From a bacterium (lineage in GTDB: Bacteria; Acidobacteriota; Polarisedimenticolia; Polarisedimenticolales; Polarisedimenticolaceae), in the NCBI GenBank assembly GCA_024226515.1, contig JAAELQ010000317.1:34708-98707 (forward strand): a DNA stretch of 64,000 nucleotides. The letters run 5' to 3'. Below the pieces are notes generated by a model, which was given only the letters and a program-made list of their open reading frames with translations, was not told the DNA's origin and searched no databases. The position numbers and the translations under genes were made by a program. Of this stretch, positions 27,267 to 36,574 are shown in pieces. The first letter of the stretch is position 1. Each line of letters opens with the position of its first letter.

Positions 27267-29096
27267 ATGAACAACGACCATAGCGGGCCGACCGACCCGC
27301 ACACCCGGCAAGCCCGGCAGCACGACTCCCAGACGACGCGAGAGACCGCGCGGGAACTCGTGCGCCTGGCCCGCGAGTCGCCACGCGACTTCGACGCCCG
27401 AGTGCGCGAGCTGAACATCCGCGATCTGGCCGAGCTTGCCGCGCGCCTGCCGCCCGAGGCCCGCCTCGAGCTGCTGGTCAACGCGCCGCGGCCCATGCGG
27501 CTGGTGCGCGCTCTGCCGGACTCGGACCTGTACATGACGGTGCGCGAGGTCGGGCCGGTCGACGCCACTCCGGTGATCGGCCTGGCGTCGAAGAGCCAGC
27601 TACAGCATCTGGTCGATCTCGAGTCGTGGCGCGGCGACCGCTTCGACGCCCGGCGCGCCGGCGGCTGGACCGCCCTGCTGCTGGAGGCCGGCGAGCCGAC
27701 CATGCTGCGCTTCCTGCGCAACGCCGACGACGAGCTACTGGCCCTGCTGCTCAGGCAATGGGCGCGCATCGAACAGATCGAGTACGAGGACGATCCCGGC
27801 AAGCACGGGCACGGTCAGGGAGACGCCGGCACCGAGCAGGGACTGATGACGCCCGACGGTTACCATCGATTCTCTCCCGAGATCACCGAGCACGGCCCCG
27901 CGATCCGGCGCATGCTACAGATCTTCTTCACCGACAACGCCGAGCGCTACCAGCGCATCATGTGGCTCTCCATGTGGGAGCTGCCGTCCGAGCTCGAGGA
28001 GTCCGCCCTGCACTGGAGACAGTGCCGACTGGAAGAGCACGGCTTCCCGCGGCGCGAGGAGGCGTTCGACGTCTACGCCCCTCCGGAGGGGGCCACGCTG
28101 CCGACGAGCGTGAGCGAACCGGTCGATGCGGACTCGCTGCGCGCGAGTCACAGCGCCCTGATGGTGCTGCCGGCGGAGCACCGGCTGGCGGCCTCGATCG
28201 AGCTGCTCGGAGACGAGGTCCGCGACCGTGTATTGCAGGAATCCGTCGCGCTCGCCAATCGTATTCTGATCGCCGACGGCGCCGACACGGGTGACCTCGA
28301 CGTGCATCGCAGCGTGCTGCGCAAGGCCGCCGGCTTCGTTGCCATCGCCCTGGAGACCCGCGCCGGTCACGACGTCGAGGCCTGCGGACGAGCTCTGAGC
28401 GAGAATCCGCTGGTCGAACTGTTCCGCGAGGGCTACGCGCGCGTCGCGGACCTGCAGCGGCGGGCGCGGTCGATGTTCGAGACGGGCTGGGGCGCGGCCC
28501 ACGACCAGGCGCTCGACTTCCTGGACTCGCCCATCCGCCAACGCGTCGAGGCGCTGCTGTTGCCGCGCCCGCTGTTTGTCCCGTTCGAGCTGGGCGACGA
28601 CGCCGGCGTCGCTCGCCAGTTCGAGCAGGCCGCCGAGGTCGAAGAGACTCGCGTGTCGGTGGAGATGACCGAGGTCGTGGGCGCCGTACTGGCGTCGGGA
28701 CTCGGGCTCGACCTCCGGGCGCTGCTCGACGGGCCGGCGCCTGATCGCCTGCACCCGCCGACGCAGTGCAGCGTGCTGCTCACCGTCCTCGCCTGGCACG
28801 CCGAGCGCGGGGAGACGACCCTGAGACCGCTGCCGGCCGAGGTCAGCGCGGGATTCCTGCGCAACGTAGCGTCACGCCGAACCGCGGCCCCGGATGCGCC
28901 CGAACGCGCGCTGAACGCGTTGATCGGCTCGCTGGCGGCCGCCCTCGAGCTCGAGCCGCGATCGGCCGAGGTGCTGCGCTCGTTCGGGCGCTTCTGCGTC
29001 GAGCGGCTGTCCGCCGAGTGCGGCAACCTGGACCCCGGCGTCCCGATCGACCCGCGTCACGTCTCGTGTCTGCTGCTCGACGACCCGGGCGCTTGA
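27267..29096 (+). CDS. DUF6178 family protein
   Basis: The 609-residue soluble protein is mostly alpha-helical by composition. The conserved first half contains RPMRLVRALPDSDLYMTVRE, ASKSQLQHLVDLESW and LLLEAGEPTMLRFLRNADDE, which match my memory of DUF6178 in delta-proteobacteria and Acidobacteria. It has no signal peptide and no known catalytic motif. The start ATG follows a weak ribosome site. It is followed after 25 bases by a 100-residue coiled-coil protein, probably in the same transcript. Function unknown. Confidence 0.75.
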   Translation: MNNDHSGPTDPHTRQARQHDSQTTRETARELVRLARESPRDFDARVRELNIRDLAELAARLPPEARLELLVNAPRPMRLVRALPDSDLYMTVREVGPVDATPVIGLASKSQLQHLVDLESWRGDRFDARRAGGWTALLLEAGEPTMLRFLRNADDELLALLLRQWARIEQIEYEDDPGKHGHGQGDAGTEQGLMTPDGYHRFSPEITEHGPAIRRMLQIFFTDNAERYQRIMWLSMWELPSELEESALHWRQCRLEEHGFPRREEAFDVYAPPEGATLPTSVSEPVDADSLRASHSALMVLPAEHRLAASIELLGDEVRDRVLQESVALANRILIADGADTGDLDVHRSVLRKAAGFVAIALETRAGHDVEACGRALSENPLVELFREGYARVADLQRRARSMFETGWGAAHDQALDFLDSPIRQRVEALLLPRPLFVPFELGDDAGVARQFEQAAEVEETRVSVEMTEVVGAVLASGLGLDLRALLDGPAPDRLHPPTQCSVLLTVLAWHAERGETTLRPLPAEVSAGFLRNVASRRTAAPDAPERALNALIGSLAAALELEPRSAEVLRSFGRFCVERLSAECGNLDPGVPIDPRHVSCLLLDDPGA

Positions 29097-29121
29097 TAGA
29101 ATCGGTTCACACGGAGAGCCC

Positions 29122-29424
29122 ATGTCCGACAAGTCACTAAAATCCGCCTACGAACTGGCGATGGAACGCCTCGCAGCCGAGGACGAGAAGGCCGGGCGCG
29201 CGCCGTCCAGGCCGCTGACGGACGAGCAGAAGCAGGAGATCGCTCAGTTACGCAAGGAGTGCGAGGCCAAGCTCGCCGAGCGCGAGATCATGCACTCCAA
29301 GCATGTCGCCGAGGTGCAGGGCGACCCGGCGAAGCTGCAGGAACTGGAGCAGAACCTCGCGATCGATCGCGAGCGCGCCGAGAACGCGCTGGACGCCGCG
29401 ATCGAGCGAGTCAAGAACGGCTAG
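29122..29424 (+). CDS. Small coiled-coil protein of unknown function
   Basis: The 100-residue protein is highly charged. Heptad-like segments such as LTDEQKQEIAQLRKECEAKL and LQELEQNLAIDRERAENALD suggest a coiled coil. It has no signal peptide. The ATG has GGAGAG upstream. It is likely co-transcribed with the DUF6178 gene. Its stop TAG shares bases with the stop of convergent pepT: the four bases CTAG serve both strands. Confidence 0.7.
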   Translation: MSDKSLKSAYELAMERLAAEDEKAGRAPSRPLTDEQKQEIAQLRKECEAKLAEREIMHSKHVAEVQGDPAKLQELEQNLAIDRERAENALDAAIERVKNG

Positions 29425-30671
29425 GCCTGCTCCTCCCAGATCTTCGACAGCTCGACGATCACCTCGACGGCCTTGTTCATGTCGTAGGTCGACACCCACT
29501 CGAAGCGCGAGTGGAAGTTGTGCTCGCCGGCGAAGAGGTTCGGCGTGGGCAAGCCCATGAAGCTCAGGCGCGCGCCGTCGGTGCCGCCCCGGATCGGTCT
29601 CATCCGCAGCTCGAGCCCCGCGCGTCGGATCGCCTGGCTCGCGTTCTCGACGACGCTCGGGTGCGCGTCGAGGATCTCCTTCATGTTGCGGTACGACTCG
29701 TCCAGGACGAACTCGACGCGGGCCTTCGGGTAGTCCGCCACGGTCTGCTCGGCCAGCTTGCGCAGCAACTGCTGCTTTTCGGCGAGGCCGGGCGCGGTGA
29801 AGTCGCGGATCAGCAGCTTGACCGTCGTCCGCTCGACGTTGGCGTCGATGACGTAGGGGTGGACGTAACCCTCGTAACCGTCCGTGGTCTCGGGCGAGCA
29901 ATCCGCCGGCAGCCGGTGGATGAAATCCGCCGCGATCTTGATCGCGTTGATCATGCGCCCCTTGGCGAAGCCCGGGTGGGTGTTGAACCCGACGAACGTG
30001 ACCAGCAGGGAATCGGCCGAGAAGGTCTCGGTCTCGAGCTGGCCCAGCGTCTCGCCGTCCAGGGTGTAGGCGTAGATCGCCCCGAAGCGCTCGACGTCGA
30101 AGTGCTGCGTCCCGGCGCCGATCTCCTCGTCCGGCGTGAATCCGATCCGGATGTCGCCGTGCGGGATCTCGGGGTGCGCCAGCAGGTACTCGGCGGCGCC
30201 CATGATCTCGGCCACGCCCGCCTTGTTGTCCGCACCCAGCAGGGTGTCGCCGGACGACGTGATGATGTCGTTGCCGATCTGCTCCTTCAGCGCCGGATTC
30301 TCGTCGAAGCGAATCACCGCGGCGGAGTCGCCGGGAAGATCCAGGTCCTGCCCCTGGTAATTCTCGTGCACGATCGGCTTGACGTCCGCGCCGCTCATCT
30401 CGGGCGAGGTGTCGACGTGGGCCAGGAAACCGATCGTCGGTACGTTCTTCTTCTTCGTCGTGGCGGGAATCGTCGCGAACACGTAACCGTGCTCTTCCAT
30501 CGCCGCATCCTTCAGACCGAGCTCCTGCAGCTCGTCGACGAGCATGCGCAGCAGGTCGAGTTGGCCGGGAGTGCTGGGATAACTGTCGGCCCCCTCCTTG
30601 GACTGCGTGTCGATCTTGACGTAGCGCAGAAAACGATCCACACAACTGGACGGATACCTGGGTGCTGACAT
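29421..30671 (-). CDS. pepT: Peptidase T (tripeptide aminopeptidase)
   Basis: The 416-residue zinc metallopeptidase of the M20 family removes the N-terminal residue from tripeptides in the cytoplasm. Metal and catalytic motifs are FLAHVDTSPEMSGADVKP, TLLGADNKAGVAEIM, FTPDEEIGAG, and the C-terminal RGGTDGARLSFMGLPTPN followed by GEHNFHSRFEW. Length and motifs match E. coli PepT closely. The ATG at 30671 has GGGGAG upstream, which rejects longer starts. It is divergent from the kds operon. Confidence 0.95.
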   Translation of the reverse strand: MSAPRYPSSCVDRFLRYVKIDTQSKEGADSYPSTPGQLDLLRMLVDELQELGLKDAAMEEHGYVFATIPATTKKKNVPTIGFLAHVDTSPEMSGADVKPIVHENYQGQDLDLPGDSAAVIRFDENPALKEQIGNDIITSSGDTLLGADNKAGVAEIMGAAEYLLAHPEIPHGDIRIGFTPDEEIGAGTQHFDVERFGAIYAYTLDGETLGQLETETFSADSLLVTFVGFNTHPGFAKGRMINAIKIAADFIHRLPADCSPETTDGYEGYVHPYVIDANVERTTVKLLIRDFTAPGLAEKQQLLRKLAEQTVADYPKARVEFVLDESYRNMKEILDAHPSVVENASQAIRRAGLELRMRPIRGGTDGARLSFMGLPTPNLFAGEHNFHSRFEWVSTYDMNKAVEVIVELSKIWEEQA

Positions 30672-30773
30672 CGGTTGTATCTCCCCTGGGATGCCTCTTG
30701 CCGAGGCCAGCATTCTGCTAGTTCCGCGGCCCGCTGGCAACGAACCTGCGGACGGTCGAGAAAAAGAGAAGAC

Positions 30774-30802
30774 TTGTGCCCCGCTGAGGGTTGAGCTAAC
30801 AT
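30774..30802 (+). promoter_or_regulatory. Candidate sigma-70 promoter of the kdsB-lapA operon
   Basis: TTGTGC (30774-30779) and TAACAT (30797-30802) are separated by 17 bases and lie about 50 bases ahead of the kdsB start, in the divergent region with pepT. This is a visual match only. Confidence 0.5.
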
Positions 30803-30850
30803 TCCGTGTCGCTGCGGGAATCAACCCGAGAGCGACCTTCGAAGAGTCGA

Positions 30851-31639
30851 ATGTCGCTTGTATTAGGTGTCATTCCCGCCCGTTTCGCGTCAACCCGGTT
30901 CCCCGGGAAGGTACTCGCACCCCTCGGCGATAAGACGATGATCGAGCACGTGTGGCTGCGCGCGTCGCGCGCGGAACGTATCGACCGCCTGGTGATCGCC
31001 ACGGACGACAATCGCGTGCTCGAGGCGGCCACCGCTTTCGGGGCGGAAGGACTACGAACCTCGCGACATCATGCCTCGGGGACCGACCGCTGCGCCGAGG
31101 TCGCTCGCAAGCTGGGGGAGGACTACGGCGTCGTGGTCAACATCCAGGGAGACGAACCCCTGTTGACACCGACCAGCCTGGATCAGCTCGTCGCCACCTT
31201 CGACCGGCCGTCTCCGGCGCACATGGCGACGCTCGCCGAGGCGATCGAGGACGAGGACGAGTTGTTCGACCCCAACGTCGTCAAGCTGGTCACCGGCGCC
31301 GACGGCAGGGCGCTGTACTTCTCGCGCTCGCCGATCCCCTATTACCGGGGAGGAGAGCCGGAGCTCCAGGCGGACTTCCGCCCTGCACTCGCGTCGCGCG
31401 GCAACGGCCTGCGCGGCTATCGGCGGCATCAGGGCATTTACGCCTACACTCGCGAGGCGCTGCTCGAGTTCACCCGGATCGATCAGTCGCCGCTCGAACG
31501 GGACGAGGGCCTGGAGCAGCTACGGGCCCTCGCCGCCGGATATTCGATCCACGTCGTCGACTCCGATTTCCGATCACAGGCCGTAGACACACCCGCCGAT
31601 CTGGAGCGGGTGGCGAAGATTCTCTTGGAGGCTCACTAG
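30851..31639 (+). CDS. kdsB: 3-deoxy-manno-octulosonate cytidylyltransferase
   Basis: The 262-residue cytosolic enzyme activates Kdo to CMP-Kdo for LPS core synthesis. The nucleotide-binding N-terminus GVIPARFASTRFPGKVLAPL is diagnostic. TSRHHASGTDRCAEV, VVNIQGDEPLL, YFSRSPIPYYR and the closing HVVDSDFRSQAVDTPADLE complete the family pattern. The ATG at 30851 begins the conserved fold; upstream in-frame codons look non-coding. Its TAG stop is directly followed by the pyrG ATG with no gap. First gene of a seven-gene operon. Confidence 0.95.
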   Translation: MSLVLGVIPARFASTRFPGKVLAPLGDKTMIEHVWLRASRAERIDRLVIATDDNRVLEAATAFGAEGLRTSRHHASGTDRCAEVARKLGEDYGVVVNIQGDEPLLTPTSLDQLVATFDRPSPAHMATLAEAIEDEDELFDPNVVKLVTGADGRALYFSRSPIPYYRGGEPELQADFRPALASRGNGLRGYRRHQGIYAYTREALLEFTRIDQSPLERDEGLEQLRALAAGYSIHVVDSDFRSQAVDTPADLERVAKILLEAH

Positions 31640-33281
<1,642 letters not shown>

Positions 33282-33310
<29 letters not shown>

Positions 33311-34115
33311 CGGCCTAGCGGTCGGTGGCGGGGCTCCCCTGCTGCTGATCGCCGGCCCGGATCTCGTCGAGAGTGAGGCGCACGCGCTGCGCATGGCGTC
33401 GGAGTTGAAACGCATCGCCTCCGAACGCGGCGCGCAGTTGATCTACAAGTCCTCGTTCGACAAGGCGAACCGCACGTCCGTGCACTCGGCTCGCGGGCCG
33501 GGCCTCGAGGAGGGGCTGCGCATCTTGCAGCGCGTCAAGGCCGAGACGGGCCTGCCGGTGACCACCGACTTCCACGTCCCCGAGCAGGCGGTCGCGGTCG
33601 CCGAGGTGGCAGACCTGCTGCAGGTGCCGGCGTTCCTCTGCCGCCAGACGGATCTCCTCGTCGCAGCGGGCCGGACCGGCAAGCCGGTCAACGTCAAGAA
33701 GGGCCAGTTCCTCGCCCCGGACGACGCGCGCCACATCGTGGACAAGATCCGCTCGACCGGAAACGAAGCCGTGATGCTGACCGAACGCGGGACGACATTC
33801 GGCTACAACAACCTCGTCGTCGATTTCCGTTCGCTGGCGCGCATGCGGGATCTGGGGGTTCCGGTTTGCTTCGACGCCACGCACTCGGTGCAGCTTCCGG
33901 GCGCGGGAGACGGCAAATCGGGCGGCGAGCGACGGTTCATCCCCACCCTGGCGCGCGCCGCGGTCGCCGCGGGCGTCGACGCCGTGTTCTTCGAGGTGCA
34001 CGACGATCCGGCCAACGCGCCGTGCGACGGCCCGAACCAGATTCCGCTCAACGAGTTTCCCTCGCTGCTCGACGCTTTGCTGGCGCTCGACCGATGCTCT
34101 CGCGCACACGCCTGA
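33282..34115 (+). CDS. kdsA: 3-deoxy-8-phosphooctulonate synthase
   Basis: The 277-residue enzyme condenses phosphoenolpyruvate with arabinose 5-phosphate to give Kdo 8-phosphate. Motifs are YKSSFDKANRTSVHSARGPG, VTTDFHVPEQ, VNVKKGQFLAP, LTERGTTFGYNNLVVDFR, CFDATHSVQLPG and FFEVHDDPANAPCDGPNQIP. At the N-terminal metal site, where the family has Cys (metal-dependent, GPCxxES) or Asn (metal-independent), this protein has Asp in IAGPDLVESE; the codon is GAT. The other three metal-ligand positions (His, Glu, Asp) are present. The start overlaps pyrG and the end overlaps the lipoprotein gene, so translation is probably coupled. Confidence 0.94.
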
Positions 34116-34549
34116 TCCCGGCCGCCGTGCTTCTCGTGCTGGGCCTGTCCTGTAGCCCGAATCCCGGGCCGGCGACGCCCGAGAACGCCGCGCTGGACCT
34201 GTTCGACCTCGCGGCGCAGCAGATGCCGGCGGACGACGACGTCGGTCGTCGCTTCGGTCTGGACCCCGACGATCCCCGCCGCGCGGCGCTGCTCGACGCG
34301 CTGGAGACCGTCGCCGACGTGCGTTCCCCGCGCGTCCTGGCGGTCCAGGAGATCGAGGAGGGAACGCGCTTCGCGGTCGACGTCACCGCCGAGCTGACCG
34401 GGGGCGGCAGCGCGGTGTATTCCGTGCAACTCGAGAGGGTCGACGGCGAGTTCGTCGTCCACTGGTTCGGCGGCCCCGGGGCCTCGTGGCCCGACGCGGC
34501 CGGCCGCCGCCCGGGCCTGACGAACCGGCCCGATCGAGCGCCGCACTGA
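34094..34549 (+). CDS. Small lipoprotein in the kds operon
   Basis: The 151-residue protein has a lipoprotein signal (LIPAAVLLVLGLSC) and a short soluble domain with AVYSVQLERVDGEFVVHW, resembling a small beta-rich domain. It has an acidic, Pro/Asp-rich N-terminal half and a basic C-terminal tail. The gene overlaps the kdsA end by 22 bases and precedes kdsD. I do not recognise the family. Its place suggests a role at the envelope, perhaps with LPS, but that is inference from position only. Confidence 0.65.
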   Translation: MLSRTRLIPAAVLLVLGLSCSPNPGPATPENAALDLFDLAAQQMPADDDVGRRFGLDPDDPRRAALLDALETVADVRSPRVLAVQEIEEGTRFAVDVTAELTGGGSAVYSVQLERVDGEFVVHWFGGPGASWPDAAGRRPGLTNRPDRAPH

Positions 34550-34605
34550 CGGGCACGGTAAGATAACCCGCCCACCGAGATCGGAACGGGGGCCGGGAGA
34601 ACCAG

Positions 34606-35562
34606 GTGGCGCGCGAAACAGCACGACGGGTCCTGCAGATCGAGGCACAGGCCGTCTCGGAGCTGTGCGACCGGATCGACGAGAGCTTCGACCGCGCGGT
34701 CGAGCTCGTGATCGGCTGCACCGGCCGCGTCGTGCTGACCGGCATGGGCAAGTCGGGCATCGTGTGCCAGAAGATCTCGGCAACGTTCTCGTCGACGGGC
34801 ACCCCCGCCTACTTCATGCATCCGGCCGAGGCGCTGCACGGCGACCTCGGCATGCTCGTCGCGGGCGACGTGCTGGTCTCCGTCTCGAACTCGGGCGAGA
34901 CCGCCGAGATCGTGCGACTGCTCGAGATCGTGCGCCGCATCGGTGCCCGCATCGTCGCGCTGACGGGCAACCCCGACTCGACGCTGGCCCGCAATGCCGA
35001 CGTGCACCTCGACGTGAGCGTGGCGCGCGAAGCCTGCTCGCTGGACCTCGCTCCGACCGCCTCGACCACGGCGTCGCTCGCGATGGGGGACGCGCTGGCG
35101 GTGGCGGTCTACGAACAACGCGGCTTCTCGCCGCAGGATTTCGCGCGCGTGCATCCCGGGGGCCGGCTGGGCCGCAAGCTGCTTCGCGTGCGCGAGCTGA
35201 TGCACCACGGCGACGACCTGCCCGCCGTCTCGGCAGCGGAGACGGTCGAGCGGGCCATCGCGGAGATGAGCCGCTCGAAGCTGGGCATGACCTGTGTCGT
35301 GGACGCATCCGGAGTATTGCTCGGGATCCTGACCGACGGCGACCTGCGTCGACTACTGCTGCGCGAGACCGACCCGTTGCGCGCCGTCGTCGAGAGCGTG
35401 ATGACGCGTTCGCCGGTCACCCTGGGCGGCGACGCGCTGGCGTCGGAAGCGCTGCTGTTGATGGAAGACCGCAAGATCACGTCCGTGCCCGTCGTCGACG
35501 ACAAGCTCGAGCTGCAAGGCGTCGTGCAGATCCACGACCTCTGGCGCACGGAACTCTTCTGA
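34606..35562 (+). CDS. kdsD: Arabinose 5-phosphate isomerase (KpsF/GutQ family)
   Basis: The 318-residue enzyme converts ribulose 5-phosphate to arabinose 5-phosphate for Kdo synthesis. The SIS domain (about 30-175) shows VVLTGMGKSGIVCQKISATF, STGTPAYFMHPAEALHGDLG and VSVSNSGETAEI, with the LDLAPTASTTASLAMGDALA block after it. HPGGRLGRKL links to two CBS domains at the C-terminus. The start is GTG at 34606 with GGGAGA six bases upstream. It lies between the operon lipoprotein and kdsC. Confidence 0.94.
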   Translation: MARETARRVLQIEAQAVSELCDRIDESFDRAVELVIGCTGRVVLTGMGKSGIVCQKISATFSSTGTPAYFMHPAEALHGDLGMLVAGDVLVSVSNSGETAEIVRLLEIVRRIGARIVALTGNPDSTLARNADVHLDVSVAREACSLDLAPTASTTASLAMGDALAVAVYEQRGFSPQDFARVHPGGRLGRKLLRVRELMHHGDDLPAVSAAETVERAIAEMSRSKLGMTCVVDASGVLLGILTDGDLRRLLLRETDPLRAVVESVMTRSPVTLGGDALASEALLLMEDRKITSVPVVDDKLELQGVVQIHDLWRTELF

Positions 35563-35579
35563 GTCCGGCGGAGAGAGCG

Positions 35580-36119
35580 ATGCCGAACGCCCCGACATCC
35601 GAGACCCTGGAGCGCGCCTCGCGCGTCCGTTTCGTCCTGCTCGACGTGGACGGCGTGCTGACCGACGGCCGCATCCTGATGGGATCGGGCGACGTCGACG
35701 AGCGCGCGTTCTACGTGCGCGACGGACTCGGGATCCGGCTGGGGCAACGGACCGGCCTCGAGTTCGGCATCGTGTCGGGCCGCGAGTCGGAAGTCGTGCG
35801 CGCCCGCGCCACGGAACTGGACATCGACGAGGTGCACCAGCGGATCCACGACAAGGGCAAGTGCCTGCGCGATCTGTTCGCCCGTCGCGGCCTGTCGGGC
35901 GACGATGTCGCGTTCGTCGGGGACGATCTGATCGATCTTCCGGCGATGCGCATCTGCGGTCTGGCGATCGCGCCGGCCGACGGCGCGGACGAGGTCTGCC
36001 GCGCGGCGCACCACGTCACGCGCAGCGACGGCGGCCGGGGCGCCGTGCGCGAGGCGATCGAACTGATCCTGCGGGCGCAGGGCAAGTGGGACGAATTGGT
36101 ACAACGGTTTTCCGGCTGA
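35580..36119 (+). CDS. kdsC: 3-deoxy-D-manno-octulosonate 8-phosphate phosphatase
   Basis: The 179-residue HAD-superfamily phosphatase (YrbI type, tetrameric) removes phosphate from Kdo 8-phosphate. Motif I is LLDVDGVLTDG with the nucleophilic Asp. FYVRDGLGIR, GIVSGRESEVVRARA, DKGKCLRDL and the metal-binding VAFVGDDLIDLPAM follow. Length is typical. GGAGAGAG precedes the ATG at 35580, which lies 17 bases past the kdsD stop. With kdsB, kdsA and kdsD it gives a complete path from ribulose 5-phosphate to CMP-Kdo. Confidence 0.95.
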   Translation: MPNAPTSETLERASRVRFVLLDVDGVLTDGRILMGSGDVDERAFYVRDGLGIRLGQRTGLEFGIVSGRESEVVRARATELDIDEVHQRIHDKGKCLRDLFARRGLSGDDVAFVGDDLIDLPAMRICGLAIAPADGADEVCRAAHHVTRSDGGRGAVREAIELILRAQGKWDELVQRFSG

Positions 36120-36127
36120 GGGGTGTC

Positions 36128-36574
36128 ATGCGACTGTTGTTTTGGCTGCTGCTCGTCGTGCTGGTGCTGGGGATCCTCGGCTTTCTCGCCACGAACCTCG
36201 ACACGACCGTCTCGTTGACGATCTGGAACACGGAGTACCGGGACTTCCACCTGGGCTACGTCGTCATCCTGTCGATCGGCATCGGCGTGCTGTTCACCAG
36301 CATCTACGCCATAGCGGAGGGCGCGACCGCACGGCTGGCCAATCGCCGTCTGCGCAAGGAGAACGCGCAGCTCGAGACCGAGATCAAGTTCCTGCGCTCG
36401 CAGCAGGGCAAGACCGATCCGGACGGTTCGCCGGGCGACGGCGGCGACGACGACGATCGCGCGAGCGGCTCGCGCTCGCTACCGAGCGCGCCGGTCTACG
36501 GGACGACAAAGGACGACGATTGGCGGGACGGTGCTTCCGGGGACGATCACTACACCGGCGGAAGCGCCGTCTGA
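36128..36574 (+). CDS. lapA: LapA-domain (DUF1049) membrane protein
   Basis: The 148-residue protein has two N-terminal membrane helices, FWLLLVVLVLGILGFLATN and LGYVVILSIGIGVLFTSIYA, separated by a short periplasmic loop (TTVSLTIWNTEYRD). A cytoplasmic coiled coil with RRLRKENAQLETEIKFL follows, then a low-complexity Asp/Gly/Ser-rich tail. This is the LapA arrangement; in E. coli LapA works with LapB in LPS assembly control. It is the last gene of the kds operon, and its 3' end overlaps the convergent DUF4388 gene by 25 bases. The acidic tail is longer than usual. Confidence 0.82.
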   Translation: MRLLFWLLLVVLVLGILGFLATNLDTTVSLTIWNTEYRDFHLGYVVILSIGIGVLFTSIYAIAEGATARLANRRLRKENAQLETEIKFLRSQQGKTDPDGSPGDGGDDDDRASGSRSLPSAPVYGTTKDDDWRDGASGDDHYTGGSAV